Positions 50,708-58,173 of a DNA stretch of 64,000 bases are shown here, one piece after another (the stretch's first letter is position 1; each line of letters begins with the position of its first letter). Made by a program: the position numbers and the translations under genes. Below the pieces are notes generated by a model. That model was not told the origin of the DNA. It did not search any database and worked only from the letters and a program-made list of their open reading frames with translations. The stretch lies in assembly GCF_040219615.1 (NCBI RefSeq), contig NZ_JAVJSE010000002.1:8589-72588 (forward strand). The letters run 5' to 3'. The DNA comes from Thalassobaculum_A sp040219615 (lineage in GTDB: Bacteria > Pseudomonadota > Alphaproteobacteria > Thalassobaculales > Thalassobaculaceae).

Positions 50708-51432
50708 CCCGTCCCGACCCGGTCGACGATCCCGCCGCCGCAGCCCGGCGTGCGCGGCGGCGCCGCCGCCAGCATGGCGGCGAGGTCGGGGCCGGGGCCG
50801 GCCAGGCCGATCCGGAGCTCGACGATCAGCCGCCGGGCCCCGACCCGCCGGCACAGGATCTCGACGCGATCGCCGGCGCCGGCGCCGAACGCCTCGTCGA
50901 ACCGCTCGCGGATCGCCTTGCCGGTGACCACCCGGCCGATGCCGGCGGCGAACAGGGCCTGGACCGGCGAGCCGTTGAGCGCGGCCAGCAGCCGCAGGGA
51001 GTCGCTGAAGTAGCCTTCCGGCGAGGCCCCGTAGCAGCTGCCGTGCTTGATCCATTCGTGGCGGTGCAGGAACGACCGGCTGCCCGGCATCGCCCGATCG
51101 AGCGCCTCGCGGGTGGCGGTGGTCAGGCCGATCGCCGGCAACCGGTCCCAACGCCCGGCCTCGTCGCTGGCGCGGTCCCGGGCATCGACGCCGCAATAGG
51201 CATTCCCGCGCGGCTCCGGCCACAGCCCGTGCAGGGCGAAATGCTCGGCGTCGAAGCGGTCCGCCGTCTGGGTCGTGCACTCCGGCTTCTCGGGCCGCGT
51301 CTCGCAGAACGCCGGCTGCCAGCTGACCGCCAGGACGTAGCGGTCCGCGGCCGCTGCAGACCAAGGCAGGGCCGCGACGGCCAGGAAGGCCATCCCGACA
51401 AGCGTCGGCAACCAGCGCCCCGAAGCGATCAT
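50686..51432 (-). CDS. Ribonuclease T2 family protein, exported
   Basis: The 248-residue protein has a signal peptide (LPTLVGMAFLAVAALPWSAAA) and both catalytic motifs of RNase T2: FALHGLWPE (CAS I histidine) and HEWIKHGSCYG (CAS II with E, H and the second histidine). Cysteines before and after CAS II can form the family's disulfides. It degrades RNA in the periplasm or outside the cell, possibly for phosphate. It is convergent with rocD; its 3' end lies in a short tandem repeat. Confidence 0.93.
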   Translation of the reverse strand: MIASGRWLPTLVGMAFLAVAALPWSAAAADRYVLAVSWQPAFCETRPEKPECTTQTADRFDAEHFALHGLWPEPRGNAYCGVDARDRASDEAGRWDRLPAIGLTTATREALDRAMPGSRSFLHRHEWIKHGSCYGASPEGYFSDSLRLLAALNGSPVQALFAAGIGRVVTGKAIRERFDEAFGAGAGDRVEILCRRVGARRLIVELRIGLAGPGPDLAAMLAAAPPRTPGCGGGIVDRVGTGLTDGKP

Positions 51433-51472
51433 GCATCCGTCCTCCCGGTGGGCTTCCGGAAGCGGCCGCGGG

Positions 51473-53167
51473 TCAGATCGTCACCACCCGCACCCGTTCC
51501 GGCCCGAACGCCACCCAGACCCGCGTCCCGTCGCCGGGCGCGCTCTCCAACCCGACCTCGGCGCCGTGCAACTCGGCCAGCACCTTGACCAGATGCAGGC
51601 CGAGCCCCGAGCCCTCGGCCTTAGCGAGACCGGGATTGCGCGCGCGCTTGAAGGCCTCCCAGATCTCGCCCTGGTCCTCCGGCGCGATCCCGGTTCCGTT
51701 GTCGGCGACCTCGATGACCAGGCCGCCATCCGGTTCGATGCGGACCGCCAGCCTGGCCCAACCGCCGCGCTCGGTGAACTTCAGGGCGTTGGACATCAGG
51801 TTGATGACGATCTGCCGGAGGCTCTTCGGATCGCCGTACAGGGCCGGCAGGTTCTCCGGGACATCGACGCCGACCTCGACGCCGCGGCGCTCGGCCTCGT
51901 GGACCAGCAGCGAGCGCACGGTCCGGGCCTCGCGGCCGACGTCGATCCAGCTCTCCTCCAGTTCGTAGCCGCCGCTCTCGATCTTCGAGAGGTCGAGAAT
52001 GTCGTTCACCAGATTCAGCAGATGCTGGCTGCTGTCGTGGATGATCTCGGCATACTCCTGCTCGCGGCTGCGCTCCCGACCGGGTCGGTGCTGCAGCTTG
52101 AGGATCTGGGAGAACCCGATGATCGCCGTCAGGGGGGTGCGCAGTTCATGACTGATGCCGGCCAGGAAGCTGCTCTTGGCCCGGGTCGCGTGCTCGGCCC
52201 GCTGCAGCGCTGACCTCACCCTGGTGGTGTTCTCGGACAGCTGCTCGTTCGCCACGTGCAGCGCATGGGCCTGGGCGTGAAGGTCGCGATTCGCCCCGAC
52301 GACGCGGCGCAGGGTCAGGCCGCCGATCGCCGCCAGTGCCAGGCCGATCGCCGCCAGCGGCCACATCAGCCGGTTCAGGATCGCGTCACCCGGCCGTTCC
52401 GGGGTCCAGTCGACGAAGCCGATCACATTGCCCCGCACGTCGGCGACCGGGCAGGCGTGCGCCGATGCCGACGCGGCGTCCCGCAGCAACCGGAAATCCG
52501 GCAGGTCGAAGCGCTCGGACAGGCGGTCGAACGCCGCCATGTCGAGTTGACGCACGAAGATCAATACCGGCCGGGGATGTGGCCGCAGGTCCTGTTGCGA
52601 CTTGCGTTCCGGCGTAATGGCCGCGGCCCCGGCCAGCAGCACGAGGTCCCCGACCGCGACGATCCCGGAGTGGCCGACCGGTTCGGCGAGCGGCGCCGCC
52701 CTCGCCTGCTCGATGAGCGGCGCGACCGCCTCCACCACCGTCCGGGCGAAGCCTTCCGGCGGCGACGGCCGCCGGCGGTCCGAGGCATAGTAGATCACCT
52801 CGTCCCGGGCATCGACGGCGACGGTCGCGGTCGTCCCGAAGGTGTTGAAGACGTACTGGCCGACATTGGCTTCCGCCCAGGCCGGATCCGGCGACACCAC
52901 CAGGTTCTCGACCGTGGCGCCCCAGAACGCATAGTCCTTGGCCCACAGGGCGATCTCGCGCTGCATGGTCCGCAGGGCGGAATCCGCGAGACGCTGCGAC
53001 CCGGAAACAACCGTGCGATCGATCTCGTCCGCCGCCAGCCAGACCGTCGTGCCGACCAGCGCGACGGCAGCCAGCATCAGCGCAAGCACCGGGCCGACCA
53101 GCCACCACCCCGACACCGGAGCGGGCGGAACGCTCGAAGGCGCGTCGTTGCTCTTCTCCGATGTCAC
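51473..53167 (-). CDS. Sensor histidine kinase with CHASE4-type periplasmic sensor
   Basis: The 564-residue membrane kinase has two membrane helices (about 20-45 and 265-290) around a periplasmic domain whose W-A-K-D-Y-A-F-W pattern (about residue 82) is typical of CHASE4 sensors. After a helical linker come HisKA (GISHELRTPL, H340) and HATPase_c (NLMSNALKF, VADNGTGIA, GSGLGLHLV). No response regulator lies beside it, so it is an orphan. The start is GTG at 53167; the longer frame begins with TTG and has no good ribosome site. The ligand is unknown. Confidence 0.9.
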   Translation of the reverse strand: MTSEKSNDAPSSVPPAPVSGWWLVGPVLALMLAAVALVGTTVWLAADEIDRTVVSGSQRLADSALRTMQREIALWAKDYAFWGATVENLVVSPDPAWAEANVGQYVFNTFGTTATVAVDARDEVIYYASDRRRPSPPEGFARTVVEAVAPLIEQARAAPLAEPVGHSGIVAVGDLVLLAGAAAITPERKSQQDLRPHPRPVLIFVRQLDMAAFDRLSERFDLPDFRLLRDAASASAHACPVADVRGNVIGFVDWTPERPGDAILNRLMWPLAAIGLALAAIGGLTLRRVVGANRDLHAQAHALHVANEQLSENTTRVRSALQRAEHATRAKSSFLAGISHELRTPLTAIIGFSQILKLQHRPGRERSREQEYAEIIHDSSQHLLNLVNDILDLSKIESGGYELEESWIDVGREARTVRSLLVHEAERRGVEVGVDVPENLPALYGDPKSLRQIVINLMSNALKFTERGGWARLAVRIEPDGGLVIEVADNGTGIAPEDQGEIWEAFKRARNPGLAKAEGSGLGLHLVKVLAELHGAEVGLESAPGDGTRVWVAFGPERVRVVTI

Positions 53168-53225
53168 CCGGTGCCCCTGCTGCCGGTCGACCGTAACATC
53201 CAGTCTCCCGGGCCGGAAGCGCCGC

Positions 53226-54332
53226 TCAGCCGGACACCGTATAATCCGCAAGGAACTCCGGCTTGAACGCGAGCCCGTGACCGGGACGTTCGGGCGGGAC
53301 GTAACGCCCCTGGTCCGGCAGCACCGGGTTCACCCACGCGTCCTCCATCCAGTCGACATACTCGACCCAGTGCGGGTTCGGAACCGCCGCCAGGACCTGG
53401 ACCATCAGTTCCGGGAACAGATGCGGCGCGATCCGCATGCCCCAGGTATCGGCCAGCACCGCGATCCGCCGCAGTTCGGTCAGCCCGCCCCGCATGACGT
53501 CGGGCTGCAGAATCGGGATCTTCGGGTGCTCGAAGAACGGCCGCAGGTCGAAGCGCGTGAAATGGGTTTCGCCACCGACCACTCTGAGATCCAGCGCATC
53601 GGCGATCCGCAGATAGCCGGCGAAGTCCTCGCAGACCACCGGCTCCTCCAGCCAGTACACCCCGTGGTCCTGAAAGCGCTTGCCCACGGCGATCGCCTGG
53701 TCGGCGCTCCAGCCCATGTTCACGTCGACCAGGATCTCCACGCCGTCACCGAGCGCGTCGCGCATCCGTCGGACATGCTCGACGTCGGTCCGGTCGTCGT
53801 ACAGATGCCCGGCCTGCATCTTGATCGCCGGGAACCCGCGGGCGGCATAGGCCTGGGCCTTGGCCACCATGCCGTCGCCACCGAGGCCGCGCCAGCACCC
53901 GCTGCCGTAGGCCGGCAGGCTGCGGGAGGCACCGCCCCAAAGCCGGAACAGCGGCAGGCCGGCCAGCTTCGCGGTCAGGTCCCAGAGCGCCACGTCGACC
54001 GCCGACTGGGCGAACACCGTGACACCCATGCGTCCGACCCAATAGTTGGCCCGCCAGAGATCGCCCCAGATCGCCTCGACCTCGGTGGCGTCCCGGCCGA
54101 TCAGGTGTGGTCGCACCAGTTCGTCGAGGCATGCGGCGACCGTCGCCGAACCGCCGGCCAGCAGTTGCAGGTAGCCCATGCCGACGGCGCCGCCGGCGGT
54201 CTCGACCTCGACCACCAGCAACTCGCGCATCCGGTCGTAGGACGGCGACCAGCGCGGCGGGTCCACCCAGGGTGCGAGAAGCCGGCGGACCCGGAGGTCG
54301 GCGATCCGGCGGTCGGACGGGACGGCGGTCAT
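53226..54332 (-). CDS. Mandelate racemase / muconate lactonizing enzyme family protein
   Basis: The 368-residue enolase-superfamily enzyme has a lid domain at about 10-130 and a barrel with metal ligands in LVDVNMGW, WLEEPV and VVGGETH, plus the His/Asp dyad candidates in LQPDVMRGG and RIAPHLF. These mark the mandelate-racemase subgroup. The usual K-x-K on the second strand reads K-M-Q (AIKMQAGH), so one of the two lysines is replaced. Many members dehydrate sugar acids; the substrate here is unknown. It is 58 bases upstream of the CHASE4 kinase on the same strand. Confidence 0.88.
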   Translation of the reverse strand: MTAVPSDRRIADLRVRRLLAPWVDPPRWSPSYDRMRELLVVEVETAGGAVGMGYLQLLAGGSATVAACLDELVRPHLIGRDATEVEAIWGDLWRANYWVGRMGVTVFAQSAVDVALWDLTAKLAGLPLFRLWGGASRSLPAYGSGCWRGLGGDGMVAKAQAYAARGFPAIKMQAGHLYDDRTDVEHVRRMRDALGDGVEILVDVNMGWSADQAIAVGKRFQDHGVYWLEEPVVCEDFAGYLRIADALDLRVVGGETHFTRFDLRPFFEHPKIPILQPDVMRGGLTELRRIAVLADTWGMRIAPHLFPELMVQVLAAVPNPHWVEYVDWMEDAWVNPVLPDQGRYVPPERPGHGLAFKPEFLADYTVSG

Positions 54333-54345
54333 CGACCGCTGATCC

Positions 54346-54543
54346 TCAGGACACGAAGGAATCGATGAAGGTCGCGATTCCGAAGAAGCCGGTGCCGATG
54401 ATCAGGAGAACCATGAAGTTGGTCGCGACGATGCTGGACGGCCAGTTGCCGCCGGTGGTCTTGTTGCGCGCCACCACGAACACGATCAGCAGCACACTGA
54501 CGATCAGCAGACCGCCGCCCTCCAGCAATTCGATCACATTCAT
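54346..54543 (-). CDS. Small two-helix membrane protein
   Basis: The 65-residue protein has two hydrophobic stretches, GGLLIVSVLLIVFVVA (about 10-25) and NFMVLLIIGTGFFGIATFI (about 42-60), joined by a short basic loop with N-K-T-T-G-G-N-W. The ATG at 54543 has ggagga just upstream. It lies 13 bases before the enolase-superfamily gene on the same strand. No family is recognised. Confidence 0.75.
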   Translation of the reverse strand: MNVIELLEGGGLLIVSVLLIVFVVARNKTTGGNWPSSIVATNFMVLLIIGTGFFGIATFIDSFVS

Positions 54544-54720
54544 CGGGTTCCTCCGTCGCGTGCCGGTTCGGTCCGGCGGTTATGGCTGGTCGCGGCAAAG
54601 ATAGTCGGTGGACAGGCAGGGGGGAAGCCTCGTGCGTTTCGCCGCCTACCGCCATACCCGGGCCGCTGCTACGGTTCGCCGGCGTGCAGCGCAGGGACGT
54701 GCCGAACGGCAGGAGGAAGC

Positions 54721-56253
54721 ATGAATCAGGCGAAGGTGCTGGCCCAGGTGGCACGGAGCTTCGGCGAACGCCCGGCGATGTCGCTCGGCGAGCGGGTGCT
54801 CTACGACTACCGGACGTTCGCCGACCGGGTCGCCCGCCTCGCCGGTGGCCTGCGGGCCCTCGGGCTCGCGTCCGGCGACCGGGTCGCCCTGGTCATGAAG
54901 AACGGCCCCGAGTATTTCGAGGTCATGTACGGCGCCTGGCACGCCGGCCTGGTGGCGGTTCCGGTGAACGCCAAGCTGCACCCCAAGGAGCACGCCTACA
55001 TCCTCGATCACTCCGGCTCGCGGGCGTGCGTGGCCAGCCCGGACATCGCTGAGGCACTGGCGACCGTGCGCGACGAGCTTCCCGGTCTCGAGCATACCGT
55101 GGTCACCGGAACGGCCGGCTACGATGCGCTGCTGGCGCATGATCCGGTCCCGGTCGCGCCGGTGGCCCCGGACGACCTCGCCTGGCTGTTCTACACCTCG
55201 GGGACCACGGGACGACCGAAGGGGGCGATGCTGACCCACCGCAATCTCATGGTCGCGGTGATGAACTATTTCGGCGACGTCGACACCATCCTGCCGACCG
55301 ACTGCATGATCCACTCGGCGCCGATGAGTCACGGATCCGGCCTGTATGGCCTGCCGCACGTGGCCAAGGCCGCGAACACGGTGATTCCGGAATCCGGCGG
55401 CTTCGACGTCGCCGAGACACTGCGGCTGATCGAGCGCTGGCCGGGCTGCTCGTTCTTCTTCGCCCCGACCATGGTCACGCGGCTGATCAACACGCCGCAC
55501 ATCGGGCAGGCCGACCTCGCGAACCTCAAGACCATCGTCTACGGCGGCGCCCCGATGTACCTGGAGGACGTCAAGCGCGCGCTCGACGTGCTGGGCCCGA
55601 AGCTGGCGCAGATCTACGGCCAGGGCGAGGCCCCGATGACGATCACCGGCCTGCCGAAGCATATCTATGTCGACCGCGACCATCCGAAGTGGGAGCGCCG
55701 CATCGGCTCCACCGGGTTTCCCCGGACCGACGTCGAGGTCCGGGTCGTCGACGAGGACGGCAACGATCTGCCGGACGGCGAAACCGGCGAGGTGATCTGC
55801 CGCGGTGACATCGTCATGGCCGGCTACTGGAACAACCCGGAGGCGACCGCCACGTCGATCCGGGACGGCTGGCTTTGGACCGGCGACGTCGGGGCGTTCG
55901 ACGAGGACGGCTTCCTGTCCCTCAAGGACCGCTCGAAGGACGTCATCATCTCCGGCGGCACCAACATCTATCCGCGCGAGGTCGAGGAGGTCCTGCTGCG
56001 CCACCCGGAGGTGCTCGAGTGCGCCGTGGTCGGCCGCCCGCACCAGGACTGGGGCGAGGAGGTCGTGGCTTTCGTCCGGCCGCGCCCGGGCGCCGAGGTC
56101 GCCCTCGCGGAGCTCGACCGGCTCTGCCTCGACAACATCGCCCGGTTCAAGCGGCCGAAGGAGTACCGGATGGTCGCCGACCTGCCGAAGAACAACTACG
56201 GCAAGATTCTGAAGACCGAACTTCGGCGGCAGCTGGGAGAACCGGCCGGATAG
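54721..56253 (+). CDS. Acyl-CoA synthetase (AMP-forming)
   Basis: The 510-residue enzyme of the ANL superfamily activates a carboxylic acid as acyl-AMP and then acyl-CoA. The phosphate loop is YTSGTTGRPKG, the A5 motif is YGQGEAPMT, the hinge follows FDEDGFLSLKDRSKD, and the catalytic lysine is in LPKNNYGKILKTELR. Length fits medium- or long-chain or aryl-CoA ligases. The ATG at 54721 has aggagg six bases upstream. It is monocistronic; substrate is unknown. Confidence 0.92.
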   Translation: MNQAKVLAQVARSFGERPAMSLGERVLYDYRTFADRVARLAGGLRALGLASGDRVALVMKNGPEYFEVMYGAWHAGLVAVPVNAKLHPKEHAYILDHSGSRACVASPDIAEALATVRDELPGLEHTVVTGTAGYDALLAHDPVPVAPVAPDDLAWLFYTSGTTGRPKGAMLTHRNLMVAVMNYFGDVDTILPTDCMIHSAPMSHGSGLYGLPHVAKAANTVIPESGGFDVAETLRLIERWPGCSFFFAPTMVTRLINTPHIGQADLANLKTIVYGGAPMYLEDVKRALDVLGPKLAQIYGQGEAPMTITGLPKHIYVDRDHPKWERRIGSTGFPRTDVEVRVVDEDGNDLPDGETGEVICRGDIVMAGYWNNPEATATSIRDGWLWTGDVGAFDEDGFLSLKDRSKDVIISGGTNIYPREVEEVLLRHPEVLECAVVGRPHQDWGEEVVAFVRPRPGAEVALAELDRLCLDNIARFKRPKEYRMVADLPKNNYGKILKTELRRQLGEPAG

Positions 56254-56481
56254 ACCGGGATCGGCGGACCGCCGGTTCGTTCGAAGTCCGCGCCGGCCTC
56301 ACCGGGTTGGCGCGGATGTCTTTCCGGAGCGCCTGGAAATTAATCAATGTTTTTCACACATGCCCTGTAGTTTCCGGGCTATGAGTCTTCACGGCAGGCC
56401 TAGAAGCGTGAAGATTGTTGCCGGCCGAAGGCTGGTTGCAAACCTTCCTACGCCCCGTGGCAGGCTGAAGGTGGGGGCAGC

Positions 56482-57525
56482 ATGAGCGGCAAGTTGGCTA
56501 CCCAGACGGTCGACAGGGCGGCATTCGACGAGCTGTACAAGAAGCACGAGCGGTTCCTGGCGAACCCGCGCAACGGAACCCGGCTGCTGCTCGCCAACAC
56601 CACCATCGAGAAGGTCCAGACGACCGCCGTCGACCTGCGCAACGCCTGCTTCCTCAACGTCACCTTCCAGGACTGCTCGTTCTGGCGGACCAATTTCGCC
56701 GAGGCCGATTTCGAGCTGTCGACCGTGCTGGCGACCAGCCTCGAGGGCTCGAACCTGCGCAAGGCGCGGTTGCGCGGCATCAGGTTGCGCGGGTCGAACC
56801 TGAAGCACACAGACCTGACCGACGCCGATGTCGGCCCGGCCACCCTGACCCTGGCCGGCGGAACGCAGTCGGCGGATCTGAGCGAGGTCGATCTGGAGCG
56901 CGCCCGGCTGACCAATGCCAACCTGGAGAAGGCCGACCTGCGGTACGCGAACCTGTTCGAGTGCGACCTCCAGGGCGCGGTTCTGCGCGGCGCCAACCTG
57001 CGCGGCGCCAACCTGTCCGGCGCCAACCTCGCCGGCGCCGACCTGCGCGGCGCCAACCTCAGCAACTGCCAGCTGCGCAACGCCAAGATCGCCGACTGCA
57101 ACCTGTCGGAGGCCAAGCTGCACGGCGCCCAGGTGTTCCTCGGACTCGGCAGCTTCGACAAGGACACCCAGCAGAAGCTGCTGAGCCACGTGCAATGGGT
57201 GATGAGCGAGGGCCGCAAGGGCCATCGCGCGGCATTCCGGGACGTCGACCTCTCCGGTGCCAACCTTGCCTATGCCGAGCTGACCTGCGCCGACCTCAGG
57301 CGCGCGAATCTGAGCTCGGCCGACCTGACCGGCGCCTATCTGGCCGGCGCCGACCTGCAGAGCGCCAACCTGACCGGTGCCAAGATCGCCGATGCCGACC
57401 TGCGCGGCGCGATCCTGACCGGGGCTACCCTCGAAGGAGTCGACCTGACGAGCGCGCAGACCGGCGGCCTGATCGTGCGATCGGGCGGCCGAAAGACCAC
57501 GCTGACCACCCGCATCGACAGCTAG
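56482..57525 (+). CDS. Pentapeptide-repeat protein
   Basis: The 347-residue protein consists largely of A(D/N)LxX pentapeptide repeats, in two blocks: about residues 55-220 and 255-335. They are separated by a non-repeat helical segment (GLGSFDKDTQQKLLSHVQ). Such repeats form a right-handed beta-helix; functions range from gyrase protection to scaffolding. The stop codon TAG (57523-57525) lies inside the left arm of a palindromic element, so the original C-terminus may have been different. The 228 bases upstream hold nothing else I can recognise. Confidence 0.9.
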   Translation: MSGKLATQTVDRAAFDELYKKHERFLANPRNGTRLLLANTTIEKVQTTAVDLRNACFLNVTFQDCSFWRTNFAEADFELSTVLATSLEGSNLRKARLRGIRLRGSNLKHTDLTDADVGPATLTLAGGTQSADLSEVDLERARLTNANLEKADLRYANLFECDLQGAVLRGANLRGANLSGANLAGADLRGANLSNCQLRNAKIADCNLSEAKLHGAQVFLGLGSFDKDTQQKLLSHVQWVMSEGRKGHRAAFRDVDLSGANLAYAELTCADLRRANLSSADLTGAYLAGADLQSANLTGAKIADADLRGAILTGATLEGVDLTSAQTGGLIVRSGGRKTTLTTRIDS

Positions 57526-57793
57526 TGGTCGAAATCGGACATATGGTGCCCATGGGATCCCCTGTCCCGGTGTCTCGGCAGGAGAGCGTCCGCCGGCGAT
57601 GCCGGCCCATCGGCAAGGACGCTCGACGCCCCGAGACGCCGGGACAGGGGACCCTGCGGGCGGCGTGCCGAGCCCACCGGCGGCGTTGCGCGATGCTCGT
57701 GATGCCCCGGCATCACCACGCATCGCGCGCCTGGCCGGATGGCCTCGGCACGCCGTCCCATGGTCGCCATATGTCCGATTTCGACCACTAGCT
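57520..57793. repeat. 274-bp palindromic element with 27-bp perfect ends and two inner hairpins
   Basis: The outer arms 57520-57546 and 57767-57793 are perfect 27-base inverted repeats, and pairing resumes for nine bases at 57550-57557/57756-57763. Inside, one hairpin pairs 57561-57570 with 57639-57648 and 57584-57591 with 57617-57624. A second pairs 57661-57672 with 57744-57755, 57688-57695 with 57721-57728 and 57699-57706 with 57709-57716. The whole can fold as a three-way junction. It has no convincing ORF and fills most of the 325-base gap between genes. It is probably a non-autonomous mobile or repetitive element; other copies were not seen in the window. Confidence 0.85.
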
Positions 57794-57850
57794 TGCCCCG
57801 ACGCCGATGCTAGAGTGCATTCGAGTCAAATATGGCCAGGGAACGGGGAT

Positions 57851-58156
57851 ATGAGCGACCGGGAAGCGCCGGCAGCGGCGGCAGACATCAAGATCGTGGT
57901 CGATCCGGACTGTGCGGAGATCTTCGTCGACGGGGTCATAGGCGCCACCGTGCGCGACGGCATCGTGCGGATGAACCTGGTCAACATGCGCTCCACCCCG
58001 GACGGCCAGGGACAGGAGCACGCGGTGGTCGGCCGGCTGATCCTGTCGCGCTCGGCGGTACGCAACCTGCACAACGCCCTCGGGCAGGTCATGGAAGGGT
58101 TGTTTCGCCGCGGCGACCGCGGTCCGGCGGCGAAATCGGAGCCGCCCCAGGAATAG
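57851..58156 (+). CDS. Hypothetical small protein
   Basis: The 101-residue protein has no signal or membrane segment. Strand-like segments (IKIVVDPDCAEIFVDGV, GIVRMNLVNM, HAVVGRLILSR) and a terminal helix (SAVRNLHNALGQVMEGL) vaguely recall DUF3467-type proteins, but I would not assign it. The ATG at 57851 follows acggggat. It is convergent with the hybrid kinase, 17 bases from its stop. Confidence 0.6.
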   Translation: MSDREAPAAAADIKIVVDPDCAEIFVDGVIGATVRDGIVRMNLVNMRSTPDGQGQEHAVVGRLILSRSAVRNLHNALGQVMEGLFRRGDRGPAAKSEPPQE

Positions 58157-58173
58157 CCTCCCGGACGACGACC

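Noticed and set aside
56860..57420. Repeated gcgccaacctg-type units resembling a DNA satellite or CRISPR
   Set aside because: They are the codons of A(D/N)L pentapeptide repeats in an intact reading frame; there are no constant spacers.
56389..57723. A 444-codon frame on the minus strand opposite the pentapeptide-repeat gene
   Set aside because: Its regular A-x-Q-V-G pattern is the shadow of the sense-strand pentapeptide repeats, and it runs through the palindromic element.
57599..57850. Possible longer N-terminus of the small hypothetical protein at 57851
   Set aside because: The added residues would be encoded by the palindromic element; the ATG at 57851 begins the sequence that looks protein-like.
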